Source: DASUPK01 sp963763955 (GTDB lineage: Bacteria > Actinomycetota > Thermoleophilia > Solirubrobacterales > 70-9). From it: a stretch of DNA of 64,000 nucleotides. Below the pieces are notes generated by a model that ran no database searches, was not told the DNA's origin, and worked only from the letters and a program-made list of their open reading frames with translations. The position numbers and the translations under genes were made by a program. The stretch covers positions 1-64,000 of the forward strand of contig CAVXQP010000013.1 of the NCBI GenBank assembly GCA_963763955.1. The letters are read 5' to 3'. This document shows, one piece after another, positions 34,712 through 43,306 of the stretch; position 1 is the stretch's first letter, and every line of letters begins with the position of its first letter.

Positions 34712-36693
34712 CCGATCGGGACCGAAAGCTGCGAGATGCCGAGGAGCGAGCCCAGGAAGAGGCCCTGATCGCCGAGGAGCGCGAGGAGGAGACCTATCAA
34801 GCGCCCGATAGCCGCTTCCGCGCCGTGCTTATGCTCTTCGGCTCGCTCTGGCGCTTGATCCGAGGCCAGGACAACCGCTGGCGCAAGGTCCGTTGGCTGT
34901 TCTCCCTGCTGCGGCCCTACCGGCGGCAGGTGCTGCTGATGCTCGGCGCGCTGATCCTGGCAACGGGCGCGACGCTCGCGCCCCCGTTCCTGGTCGGCAA
35001 GGCGGTCAACGTCGCCCTGAACGGCGACTCCACGGCTCTGGTCCTGATCGTCGCCGGGTTCCTGGGCGCTGCCCTGGTCGGCTGGGGCACCAGCTACCTG
35101 CAGACCTATCTGGTCGGGTGGGTCGGCGAGCGCGCGCTCCAGGACCTGCGCATTCGGATCTTCACCCACCTCCAGCAGATGTCGATCGGGTTCTTCACGC
35201 GTAACCGGCCGGGGGTGCTGATCTCGCGGATCACCAATGACGTCGACGCGCTCGACCAGCTGATCAGCACCGGGGTGGTGACGCTCTTCTCCAGCACCCT
35301 GACCCTCGTCGGGGTCGTCGTGATCATGCTGGTGGCCGACGTTCAGCTGGCTCTCGTCGTGTTCCTCACCCTGCCGCTGCTGGCGATCGCCAGCCTTGTC
35401 TTCCGGATCGTGGCGGCCAGCGCCTACCGGATCACGCGTGAGCGGATCGCGGAGGTGACGGCCTACCTGCAGGAGAGCCTCAGCGGGGTGAGGGTTGTGC
35501 GGAGCTTCGCGCAGGAGCAGCGACACGTGAACCGCATGGCCGAGCTCAACGAGCTCAACCGGCAGGCGAACCTGAAAACGGTCTATCTGAATGCCTCGTA
35601 CTTCCCGGCGGTCGAGCTGCTCTCCGCCATCGGGACGGCGGTGATCCTCCTCTACGGCGGCTATCAGGCCCTGGATCTGGCGACCGAGTCCGCCCGGAAC
35701 GCGCAGATCGGGATCGTCGTCGCGTTCGTCGGCTACCTCTCCACCTTCTTCGACCCGATCCAGCAGCTCTCCAACCTCTACACCACCTACCAGCAGGGAA
35801 TGGCGGCCCTGGACAAGATCTTCGACCTGCTCGACACGGAGCCGGACATGGTCGACAAACCGGACGCGGTCGATCCCGGGAGGCTGCGCGGTGAGATCGA
35901 GATGGACCACGTCTGGTTCTCGTACGGACTCGACAAGACAGCCGGCCTGAAGAGATCGAGCGGGAAGATCGAGACGGGCCCAGAGGACGACGAGGACGAG
36001 ACGGCCTGGGCGCTGGAGGACGTGTCGGTCCACGTACCCGCCGGTGAGACCCTGGCGCTGGTCGGTGAGACCGGCGCTGGGAAGTCCACCTTCGCGAAGC
36101 TGGTCTCGAGGTTCTACGACCCCCAGCGTGGGCGCGTGCTCGTCGACGGCAGGGATCTGCGCGACCTGAGCTCGACGTGCCTGCGCAGCCAGCTCGGGAT
36201 CGTGCCGCAGGAGGGCTTCCTGTTCTCCGGCTCGGTTCGCGAGAACATCGCGTTCGGCCGTCCCAGCGCGAGCGACGAGGAGATCGAGGAGGCGGCCGAC
36301 GCGATCGGCGCCGGCGATTTCATCCGCCGGATGCAGAATGGCTTCGACACCGAGGTCGGGGAGCGCGGCGTGTCCCTGTCCGCGGGCCAGCGACAGCTGA
36401 TCGCCTTCGCCCGGGCCCTGTTGGCCGAGCCACGGATCCTGATCCTCGACGAGGCCACCTCCAACGTCGACGTGCGGACCGAGCGGACGATCGAGCTAGG
36501 CCTGGAACGGCTGCTCGAGGGCCGGACCGCGATCGTGATCGCGCATCGGCTCTCGACGATCCGCAATGCCGGGCGAATCGCCGTGCTGGAGAACGGCCGC
36601 ATCGTCGAGAGCGGCACCCACGACGAGCTGATCGCAGCCGGCGGGCGCTACGCCGAGCTCTACGGGACCTGGGCGGAGCTGGCCGCGGCGTAG
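34708..36693 (+). CDS. Heterodimeric ABC exporter, subunit B (catalytic)
   Basis: 661 residues. An N-terminal charged helix (RDAEERAQEEALIAEEREEE) precedes six spans. The ATPase has Walker A GETGAGKS, an unusual signature LSAGQRQL (Ala for the second Gly) and Walker B LILDEATSNVD with catalytic Glu. A 30-residue insert (about 405-430, KSSGKIETGPEDDEDE region) lies before Walker A. Coupled by ATGA to subunit A, with which it should form the heterodimer. Confidence 0.92.
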   Translation: MTDRDRKLRDAEERAQEEALIAEEREEETYQAPDSRFRAVLMLFGSLWRLIRGQDNRWRKVRWLFSLLRPYRRQVLLMLGALILATGATLAPPFLVGKAVNVALNGDSTALVLIVAGFLGAALVGWGTSYLQTYLVGWVGERALQDLRIRIFTHLQQMSIGFFTRNRPGVLISRITNDVDALDQLISTGVVTLFSSTLTLVGVVVIMLVADVQLALVVFLTLPLLAIASLVFRIVAASAYRITRERIAEVTAYLQESLSGVRVVRSFAQEQRHVNRMAELNELNRQANLKTVYLNASYFPAVELLSAIGTAVILLYGGYQALDLATESARNAQIGIVVAFVGYLSTFFDPIQQLSNLYTTYQQGMAALDKIFDLLDTEPDMVDKPDAVDPGRLRGEIEMDHVWFSYGLDKTAGLKRSSGKIETGPEDDEDETAWALEDVSVHVPAGETLALVGETGAGKSTFAKLVSRFYDPQRGRVLVDGRDLRDLSSTCLRSQLGIVPQEGFLFSGSVRENIAFGRPSASDEEIEEAADAIGAGDFIRRMQNGFDTEVGERGVSLSAGQRQLIAFARALLAEPRILILDEATSNVDVRTERTIELGLERLLEGRTAIVIAHRLSTIRNAGRIAVLENGRIVESGTHDELIAAGGRYAELYGTWAELAAA

Positions 36694-36705
36694 CCGCCGG
36701 CTTGA

Positions 36706-37437
36706 CTAACCCGGGCCGATACCGCCGGAGCCGCCAGAGCCTCCGGTGGACCCGCCACCGCTCGAGCCGCTCGTCCCGGAGCTGCCGGAGGTGCCGCCGC
36801 CGCTGGTGCCGCCGCCGCTGGTGCCGCCGGCGGAGGGTGTGCTGGGTGTCACTGGGGCTACCGTGGCGCCACTGCTCGAGCTGGAACCGCTGGAGCTGGA
36901 GCTGCTGCTCGAGCTGGTGCTGGAGGAGCTGATGGCCGCGCCGCACTGCTTGAAGCCGTAGGCGGAGCCGGCCTGCTCTGCGGCGGACTTGGCGCTGTCG
37001 AGCTGGGTCTCGAACTGGCTCGGGTCCTCGCCGCGCTGGACGGCGAGGCCGATTTTCTGGCCGGCGGAGACCTCGTCGGACATTGCCTTCAGGAACGCGT
37101 CGAGGTTGGTATCGCTCGGCGGCTGGAGCTGCTTGATGGTGTCGATCACGCCCTGGCGGAGCTGGGCGATCTGGGCGGCCTCGCTCTCACCCTGGCCCGC
37201 GGCCGCGAACTGCTCGATGGAGGCATTCGCCTCTGCGCAGGCGGAGTCAGCCTGAGCGATGAACTCGGCCTTGCCGAGGGATCCCGTCGTCGACGTCGCC
37301 GTCGGAACGACGATCGGGGTCTCGGGCGAGCTGTCACCGCCGCAGGCCGCCAGCGCGATCCCCGCGCCCACCGCCACGGCGAGGACCACCAAATGCCTCA
37401 CACGCCACATACGGGCGCGCAAGGTAGCAAGGATCAA
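36706..37437 (-). CDS. Lipoprotein with Ser/Gly low-complexity tail
   Basis: 243 residues, or 234 from the second Met. Lipobox GIALAAC follows VRHLVVLAVAVGA. A folded helical domain (about 50-165) contains DSACAEANASIEQF and a second Cys in FKQCGAAI. The last 75 residues are runs of Ser, then Gly/Ser/Thr, as in surface-exposed linkers. Similar secreted helical domains with a Cys pair are common in this class; function unknown. Convergent with the ABC exporter. Confidence 0.7.
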   Translation of the reverse strand: MILATLRARMWRVRHLVVLAVAVGAGIALAACGGDSSPETPIVVPTATSTTGSLGKAEFIAQADSACAEANASIEQFAAAGQGESEAAQIAQLRQGVIDTIKQLQPPSDTNLDAFLKAMSDEVSAGQKIGLAVQRGEDPSQFETQLDSAKSAAEQAGSAYGFKQCGAAISSSSTSSSSSSSSSGSSSSSGATVAPVTPSTPSAGGTSGGGTSGGGTSGSSGTSGSSGGGSTGGSGGSGGIGPG

Positions 37438-37460
37438 AGAGGGAACCGGGGCGCCGGGAG

Positions 37461-37504
37461 TTTTGGTCAGTTCTCCGCGCTATAGCGCTGGAAAGTGACC
37501 AAAA
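37461..37504. repeat. 44-bp dyad with central GCGCTATAGCGC
   Basis: Perfectly centred inverted repeat: outer arms TTTTGGTCA / TGACCAAAA (nine of nine pairs), inner perfect palindrome GCGCTATAGCGC, and partly paired bases between, 18 of 22 pairs overall. It lies between the lipoprotein start and the 3' end of tRNA-Gln. T before and A after the stem is the reverse of a terminator, so an operator or an element footprint is more likely. Confidence 0.7.
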
Positions 37505-37535
37505 TCAGAGTGTCGGCTGCCTCTGACGCCTTAAC

Positions 37536-37606
37536 TGCGGGCCAGGGACTTGAACCCCGAATTTGCGCTCCAGAGGCGCACGTGTTGCCAATTACACCAG
37601 CCCGCA
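37536..37606 (-). tRNA. tRNA-Gln(CTG)
   Basis: 71 bases without CCA. Acceptor stem TGCGGGC/GCCCGCA pairs fully, D-arm GTGTAATTGGCAACAC is typical of glutamine tRNA, anticodon stem TGCGC/GCGCA encloses CTCTGGA (anticodon CTG), and the T-arm has the GGTTCAAGTCC core. Complete and unmutated. Confidence 0.95.
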
Positions 37607-37622
37607 AATGCTCACCGGAAGC

Positions 37623-38862
37623 CTAGCTTGAGGTGAGCTCAGCGAGGTCGCTGTCGGGGTCCCCGAGCAGCGCCTTGGCCTCGTCCCCGCCGACGTCGAC
37701 GCCCTCCGCCAGCAGCGTCCGCGCGTGCGCCAGCTCCTCCGAGCGCTCCACGGTGAGCGCTCCTGCGACCTTCCCGCCCTTCATGTAGAAGACCGCGAAC
37801 TCGCCCGCATCGCGGTCGCCGCGCCAGACCACCTCGTCCCAGTCGGTCGCCGGCCCGACATACTCGAGGCCCGCCCAGTCCGCGAGGTCACTGAAGAAGT
37901 AGGGCACCACCTCGTACGGCTTCCCCTCCCCCATCATCGATCGAGCGGCGTGCTGAGCCCTGCTGCATCGCCACGTCCCAGTGCTCCACCCGGAGGCGCC
38001 GGCCGTGCACCCGGCTGTCGTAGGAGCAGACGTCGCCCGCGGCGTAGATCCCCTCCACCGAGGTCTGCAGAGTCGCGTCGCAGACGATCCCGTCATCGAC
38101 CTCGAGCCCGGCCTTCTGAGCCAGCATCACGTCCGGCTTCACGCCCGCGCCGACCACCACCGCGTCCCCCTCGATCACCTTCCCGCTCTCGGTGACCACG
38201 CCCTTGACGTCCCCGTCCCCCTCGAAGGACCGGAGCGTCTCCCCTCCGTGGATCTCGACCCCCTTCGACTCGAGCAACTCGTGGAACCACCTTCCGGCCT
38301 CCTCGCCGAAGGTCCGGGAGAGCGCGACGTCCTCCATCATCACCATCGCGCAATCGGTCCCCTTCGCCGTCAGCGACGCCGCCACCTCGCAGCCGATGTA
38401 GCTCCCGCCGATCAGCACCACCCGGTCGGCGCCCTCGGCCGCCTCCCGGATCCCATCCGAGTTGCCGAATGCCCGCAGGTAGTGGATCCCCTCCTGCGCC
38501 GCGCCCTCGACGCGCAGGATGTTCACATTCGCCCCCGTCGCGATCAGCGCCTTCTCAAACTCGATCTCGTCCCCGCCCTGCAGCTTCGCCTTCTTCCCCT
38601 CGACATCGAGGGACATCACGCTGGTGGCCGTGCGCAGCTCCACCCCGTTCTCCTCGTACCAGGAAACCGGATTCACGTAGGCGTCCTCCCGCTTGGCCTC
38701 GCCGCGCAGGTACTCCTTGGAGAGCGGCGGTCGCTCGTACGGCGGCTCCGACTCCCGACCCAGCAGCAGGATCGACCCGTCCGCACCGCGCTTCCGCAGC
38801 TCGGCCGCGCAATAGCCGGAGGCGAAGCCCCCGATCAGCAGATATTCAACCCGCTCCGGCAC
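37623..38862 (-). CDS. FAD-dependent pyridine nucleotide-disulfide oxidoreductase (ferredoxin-reductase type, frame broken)
   Basis: About 413 residues of AIF/ferredoxin-reductase type: 'GRESEPPYERPPLSKEYLRG', NAD-binding VVLIGGSYIGCEVAASL, FAD motif SVEGIYAAGDVCSY, and C-terminal VEHWDVAMQQ..AQHAARSMMG. A single-base break near 37955 lies between the last two pieces. The first FAD motif reads LLIGGFASGYCA, one Gly short of GxGxxG. Begins inside the end of the RCK gene (17-base overlap), so linked to K+ uptake genes. It should transfer electrons from NAD(P)H to a ferredoxin; the partner is not in sight. Confidence 0.8.
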
Positions 38863-39535
38863 CGTCGGAGCCGAAGAACATCTTCAGCTCCTCCTCCAGC
38901 CCCGGGTCGAGGACGGCCAGCACCTCGTCGCCCGCCTCGAGAACCGTGTCGGGCGTCGGCACGAACCCGCCCTGGCCCTCGCGCAGGATCGAGATCAGCA
39001 GGCTCCCCTCGGGCATGTCCAGGTCGCCAACGCGCTGGCCGGCAACCCGGCTGTCGTCCGCGAGCATCATCTCGATGATCTCCAGGCGCTCCTCCGGCAG
39101 ATCGAGCAGATGCACCAGCCCGTAGTCCGGGACCTCGTGCTCCAGCAACCTCAGGATCAGGTCGGTGGCCGAGACATACGGCTTGATCCCGAGCAGCTCG
39201 AAGTGCGGCCGGTTCCGGGGGTTGTTGACACGGGCGATGATCCGGTCGACGAGGTACTTCTCCTTCGCCACCTGGCAGATCAGCATGTTGTCCTCGTCGT
39301 CACCGGTCACCGCGATCACCATGTCGGCGCGGGATATACCCGCTCGCTCCAGCACCCAAAGCTCTGACGCGTCCCCGTACTGGATGTTGTGCTCGAGCTC
39401 CTGCTCGACAGTCGTGTACCGGTTCCGGTTGTCCTCGATCACCGTCACCTCATGACCCTTGTCGAGCAGCTCGCGAGCCAGGTTCCAGCCGACCTTGCCG
39501 GCTCCAGCGATGATGATGTACTTGCCCTCGCCCAT
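38846..39535 (-). CDS. trkA: RCK (TrkA-N/TrkA-C) potassium uptake regulator
   Basis: 229 residues from ATG 39535. NAD-binding TrkA-N motif IIIAGAGKVGWNLAREL, then a complete TrkA-C domain (SLLISILREGQGGFVPTPDT). It binds nucleotides and gates a Trk/Ktr channel. The start overlaps the stop of the upstream RCK gene (TGATG). No Trk/Ktr membrane subunit is inside the window. Confidence 0.9.
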   Translation of the reverse strand: MGEGKYIIIAGAGKVGWNLARELLDKGHEVTVIEDNRNRYTTVEQELEHNIQYGDASELWVLERAGISRADMVIAVTGDDEDNMLICQVAKEKYLVDRIIARVNNPRNRPHFELLGIKPYVSATDLILRLLEHEVPDYGLVHLLDLPEERLEIIEMMLADDSRVAGQRVGDLDMPEGSLLISILREGQGGFVPTPDTVLEAGDEVLAVLDPGLEEELKMFFGSDGAGAG

Positions 39536-39978
39536 CAGCCGCTCGATCCGGATCCGGCGCCCTCCAGGACCTCCCTCTCGAGCATCTCGATCGCGACCCG
39601 CGTCGGGCAGATCGTATTCACCCCCTGCTTCTCGTACCACTCGGCCCGCAGCGGATCGAGGATCCGTGCGATCACCGTGGGCACGTTGAACTTCCGCTTC
39701 GCGATCTGGGCGATGATGATGTTGGTGTTGTCGCCGTCGGTGGAGGCGATGAAGGCGTCGGCCCGCTCGATTCCGGCGGAGGTCAGTGCCTCCTCCTCGA
39801 GACCCGTTCCCACCGTGAACTGACCGCCCATGTCCTCCCAGGAGCGGTCGAGGTTCACCTCCAGGCGTGCGTGCGCCTCCGGGTCCTCGTCGAGACAGGA
39901 GACCTCGTGACCTTCACGCAGCATTGTCCGGGCGACGGAGGACCCAACCCTCCCACACCCAACTATGAGAACGAACAT
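39535..39978 (-). CDS. RCK (TrkA-N only) potassium uptake regulator
   Basis: 147 residues. TrkA-N Rossmann fold with FVLIVGCGRVGSSVARTM and a distal IAQIAKRKFNVPTVIARI strand-helix. It lacks the TrkA-C domain, so it likely pairs with the full-length neighbour. First gene of the RCK/RCK/oxidoreductase operon. I compared the upstream 250 bases with the ydaO-type c-di-AMP riboswitch often found before such genes and saw no match. Confidence 0.88.
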   Translation of the reverse strand: MFVLIVGCGRVGSSVARTMLREGHEVSCLDEDPEAHARLEVNLDRSWEDMGGQFTVGTGLEEEALTSAGIERADAFIASTDGDNTNIIIAQIAKRKFNVPTVIARILDPLRAEWYEKQGVNTICPTRVAIEMLEREVLEGAGSGSSG

Positions 39979-40074
39979 TCGAGTCGGATCTTAGTCCTGT
40001 GATGCGAGGGTACGTGCGAGGGCGCTCCGTTGAAGCGACCCGTCATATGAAGTCAGCGGGGAGCAACCCGTTTC

Positions 40075-40116
40075 ATGGCGAAGCGCGACGACCACCTCAT
40101 CCGGGGCAACTACTGA
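40075..40116 (+). CDS. Possible 13-residue leader peptide before the EAL gene
   Basis: ATG opens MAKRDDHLIRGNY and stops at TGA 40116, in the 247-base gap between divergent RCK and EAL genes. A GGGGAG lies about 12 bases upstream. Between it and ATG 40226 two short stems can form (around 40181-40196 and 40199-40214). Could be a regulatory upstream frame, but small size makes chance possible. Confidence 0.25.
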   Translation: MAKRDDHLIRGNY

Positions 40117-40225
40117 GGCCAGCGAGTAGTTCGACCCCTTGCGGAAAATTGGGGAGGCGTTGAGACTTCACGGACAGGTTCACGCGCGATCCGCGCGGCG
40201 GGCCCAAGGGGGCCGGCGAACCAGG

Positions 40226-41101
40226 ATGACCTCCAATCACACCCAGAACGGCAGCGGCGAGCGTCGAGACACCGACATCGCTCGCGCCCTCGACGCAGGC
40301 GAGATCCAGGCCTACTTCCTGCCGAAGGTCGACCTCCGCAGCGCACGCGTGGTCGGAGTCGAGGCCCTGGCCCGCTGGGTTCATCCGACCACGGGAGTGA
40401 TCTCCGCCCAAGCGTTCATCGACCTGGTCACCCACGGCGGCCACGAGCGCGCCCTGACGGAGAAGGTGATCGAGTACTCGACCCGTGCGGCCGGCGACTG
40501 GTGGCGGTCCGGCCTGGGGCTGCAGCTCTCCCTCAACCTCCCGCTCGGCGCCGTCACCCCCGGCTGGAACCTTCCCGAGCTCGTCAGTGACGCACTGGCG
40601 GCATCCGGCCTTCCCGGCGAGGCCCTCGAGTTCGAGGTCACCGAGGACGGCCTGCTCGTCAACCCCGAGATGGCCGCAGACCTCCTCGGGGAGCTGAATC
40701 AACTCGGCGCCACCATCTCCATCGACGACTTCGGGACGGGCTACTTCTCCCTGCGCCAGCTCAAGCGGCTCCCCATCGATGAGCTGAAGCTGGACCGCTC
40801 CCTGGTCAGCGGACTCAACGACGAGGAGAACCGGTCGATCGTGCGCTCGGCCATCCACCTGGCGCACCAGATGAGCATCCAGGTGGTCGCCGAGGGAGTC
40901 GAGACCGAGACCGCCTGGCGCCAGCTCCGCAGCATGGGATGCGAGCGGGCGCAGGGCCACCTGATCGCCGAGCCCCTGCCGGCCCGTGAGGTCCCGGCCT
41001 GGCTGGCGAGCTGGAACCAGCGTGCGCGCGAGCTCAGCTCCAGCAGGCGGATGCGCCGGACCGCCACGGCGCAGCAGCGTCGCGAGGCGACCGCCGCCTA
41101 G
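40226..41101 (+). CDS. EAL-domain cyclic di-GMP phosphodiesterase
   Basis: 291 residues, nearly all EAL domain. Metal and base residues are present: EALARW (EAL), SLNLPLG (Asn), FEVTED (Glu), ISIDDFGTGY (DDFG loop), IDELKLDRSLV (Lys), VVAEGVET (Glu) and RAQGHLIAEPLP (Gln). Predicted active, linearising cyclic di-GMP to pGpG. No GGDEF, sensor or membrane part; the N-terminal 20 residues and the Arg-rich C-tail are disordered. It may balance the GGDEF protein at 18093. Converges on the APC gene with shared CTAG. Confidence 0.9.
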   Translation: MTSNHTQNGSGERRDTDIARALDAGEIQAYFLPKVDLRSARVVGVEALARWVHPTTGVISAQAFIDLVTHGGHERALTEKVIEYSTRAAGDWWRSGLGLQLSLNLPLGAVTPGWNLPELVSDALAASGLPGEALEFEVTEDGLLVNPEMAADLLGELNQLGATISIDDFGTGYFSLRQLKRLPIDELKLDRSLVSGLNDEENRSIVRSAIHLAHQMSIQVVAEGVETETAWRQLRSMGCERAQGHLIAEPLPAREVPAWLASWNQRARELSSSRRMRRTATAQQRREATAA

Positions 41102-43014
41102 CTCTCCTCCGGCGGCGCCGTCAGCAGCACCCTCGAGGGCGCCTTCTTCAACACGTATTCCGTCACCTCGCCGATCTCCTCGGGGCGGGCGCCGCCGATG
41201 CCTCCGAGAACCGCGCCTCCTCTGATCCGGGTCGGCGGCTCGGCCCCCATCACGATCACCTCCGCCCCCTTCTCCCGGGCCTCCTGGACGATCCCCGATC
41301 CCATCGACCGGGCCCGGACCAGGTTGGTCGTCACCTCGACGTTCTCGTACTCGTCCCCGACCTCTCGCGCCCGCTCGAGCGCCTTCTCGGCCCGCTCTCG
41401 CACCGCCTCCGGCAGCGGAGCGTCGAGCGGCACGGTCAGCGGCACCTCGGCCACATAGACGACGTCCAGCCGCGGCGGCCGCTCCTCGTCCTCGACCTCG
41501 GCGTCGGCGAGCCTGCCTGCGGTGCTGACGATGTCGTCGTCGAGATCGGTGCCGAAGACCGGCACGAGGATGGTCGAGTACTCGACCTCGGCGGGCTGTT
41601 TCTTCAGGGAGGCCTCCGGGACCTGAACCCGCCGGGTGAGCGGTGTTCCCTCGACATAGCGGCGGTAGATCACGTAGAAGACGAGGCCGAACAGCATCCA
41701 GCCGCCACCGACGTAGACCGCCGTGCGGTGCAGCAGGAACACGCTGATCCAGGCGAGCCCGCTGATCACCGCGCCGCCGATCGCCAGCAGGGGCAGCTCG
41801 TGCGCGCCGAACCTGACGTTGATCGGGACCCGGTACGGCCGCTCGAGATCGGGCTCGACCACCCGTAATCGCACGATCGAGATCTGGGCGATGGTCACGG
41901 CGAGCAGCGCGCCGAACGCGTAGACCCGCGCCAGGAAGCGAATGTCACCGGGAATCGCCAGGGCAAGCGCAAGCAGGGCGGCGATCGTGATCGCGATGTA
42001 GGGGGTCGAGTAGGTGCGCTCCAGCTTCCCGGCCCAGCTCGGGATCTGCCGGTTTGTCGCCAGCACGTAGACGTGCCGCGAGAGGCCGAGCATCGCCGTG
42101 TTCGCAGCCCAGAAGAGGACCGGCACCGCGACCAGCATCACCGCCCACTTCATGAAGTCGGCCAGCCAACCGGGGTGGTAATTGGCGACCACGCCGAGCA
42201 CCGGCTCCTCGATGTACCTCCCGGCCAGGGCTGTCTCGGGTCCGTGCGGCCCCGGAACCACAGGGACCGCCATCAAGGCGACCGCCGCGATCCCGGCGTA
42301 GATCAGCGGGATGCCGATCACGCCCACACCCAGCACCCTCTTCAGGTCCTTCGGCTCGAACTCGAGGTCGGGTGCGAGGTCGCTGGCCGCCTCGATCCCG
42401 GCGTACGCGATCGTCGCGATCACAAGCGAGTAGACGATGTCCTTGACGCTCGGCGAGCTGAACAGGTGGAGCTGGTCGGTGAGCCGGTCGGGATGCAGAA
42501 CGACGATCAGCCCCACGACGATCACGAGCAGCTGCAGGGAGAGCTCTGCGAGGGCCAGCACGACCAGCCGCACCTGGCGGTTTCGCCCGGTGACGTTGGC
42601 GACGTTGAGGATCGCCGCCAGCCCGATCACCACGATCGCCACCGCGAGCTCGACGTCGCCGCCGCCGAACCGGCCCGAGATCGGCGTCAGATAGTGCGAG
42701 ACCGTGATCGCCGCCGCGGCGATCACGATCAGGTAGTCGATCAGGATCGCCCAGCCGGCGATGAAGCTGATCAGCTCGTTGAAAGCATGTCGGGCGAAGG
42801 TCGCCGATCCGCCCCGCTCGCGGAGCATGGCGCCACCCTCGACGTACGAAAGCGAGGTGAGCGCGAACATCAGCCCCGCGGCCAGGAAGATCACCGGCGT
42901 CAGGCCCAGCCCTCGGTCTGCGACGACGCCGATCGAGAAGTAGATCGAGAAGCCGACGGCTGACGAAGCCGCCGCGTAGAGGAACGGCACGCCAAGCCGG
43001 CGCTTGGCCCTCAT
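41098..43014 (-). CDS. APC-family amino acid permease fused to universal stress domain
   Basis: 638 residues. Residues 1-450 form a 12-span APC transporter (opening FLYAAASSAVGFSIYFSIGV, with RGGSATFARHAFNELISFIA near span 3). Residues 470-638 form a UspA-like domain (EYSTILVPVFGTDLDDDIVS, ending in GAEVIVMGAEPP and RVLLTAPPEE), with a nucleotide-binding-like loop. Such fusions allow nucleotide control of uptake; the substrate is unknown. Third gene in a run after hppA and the small membrane gene, 13 bases after the latter. Confidence 0.9.
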   Translation of the reverse strand: MRAKRRLGVPFLYAAASSAVGFSIYFSIGVVADRGLGLTPVIFLAAGLMFALTSLSYVEGGAMLRERGGSATFARHAFNELISFIAGWAILIDYLIVIAAAAITVSHYLTPISGRFGGGDVELAVAIVVIGLAAILNVANVTGRNRQVRLVVLALAELSLQLLVIVVGLIVVLHPDRLTDQLHLFSSPSVKDIVYSLVIATIAYAGIEAASDLAPDLEFEPKDLKRVLGVGVIGIPLIYAGIAAVALMAVPVVPGPHGPETALAGRYIEEPVLGVVANYHPGWLADFMKWAVMLVAVPVLFWAANTAMLGLSRHVYVLATNRQIPSWAGKLERTYSTPYIAITIAALLALALAIPGDIRFLARVYAFGALLAVTIAQISIVRLRVVEPDLERPYRVPINVRFGAHELPLLAIGGAVISGLAWISVFLLHRTAVYVGGGWMLFGLVFYVIYRRYVEGTPLTRRVQVPEASLKKQPAEVEYSTILVPVFGTDLDDDIVSTAGRLADAEVEDEERPPRLDVVYVAEVPLTVPLDAPLPEAVRERAEKALERAREVGDEYENVEVTTNLVRARSMGSGIVQEAREKGAEVIVMGAEPPTRIRGGAVLGGIGGARPEEIGEVTEYVLKKAPSRVLLTAPPEES

Positions 43015-43027
43015 CGCGCGGCCATCC

Positions 43028-43306
43028 TCATCCTCGCATCGACAGGTACAGCCGGCCCGAGCCGAGGGCGATGAAGAGCAGTCCGAACAGCACTCCGACG
43101 GCCAGCGGGCCCCCGCCGCGCACCACAGTGAGGACCAGCATCAACAGTCCGAAGCCGATGATGACCACCGAGAAGATCCGGACCGCGAGCTGATAGCCCT
43201 CGTCATAGCGGACACCAGGCCGCTCCTTTTCGGAGCGGCGGCTTTGGCCGCCGCGACTTGTGTTGGGCGGCCGCTTGTGTCCGCGATCTGGTGGCGAAGC
43301 CGTCAG
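43028..43306 (-). CDS. Small two-span membrane protein with probable CTG or distal start
   Basis: About 92 residues. Two hydrophobic segments (AVRIFSVVIIGFGLLMLVLT and PLAVGVLFGLLFIALGSG) follow a basic disordered N-terminus. The frame opens right after the hppA stop (TAA CTG), with no ATG, GTG or TTG before the conserved RYDEGYQLAVRIF, so translation would start at CTG or by coupling to hppA termination. Two perfect hairpins (43220-43238 and 43235-43254) lie inside the N-terminal codons. Lies between hppA and the APC gene. Confidence 0.6.
   Translation of the reverse strand: MTASPPDRGHKRPPNTSRGGQSRRSEKERPGVRYDEGYQLAVRIFSVVIIGFGLLMLVLTVVRGGGPLAVGVLFGLLFIALGSGRLYLSMRG

Noticed and set aside
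36706..36935. Simple-sequence DNA repeat
   Set aside because: It is the coding sequence of a Ser/Gly-rich tail; repeats are only approximate.
39979..40140. ydaO/c-di-AMP riboswitch upstream of the RCK genes
   Set aside because: I looked for its conserved blocks on the minus strand and found none.
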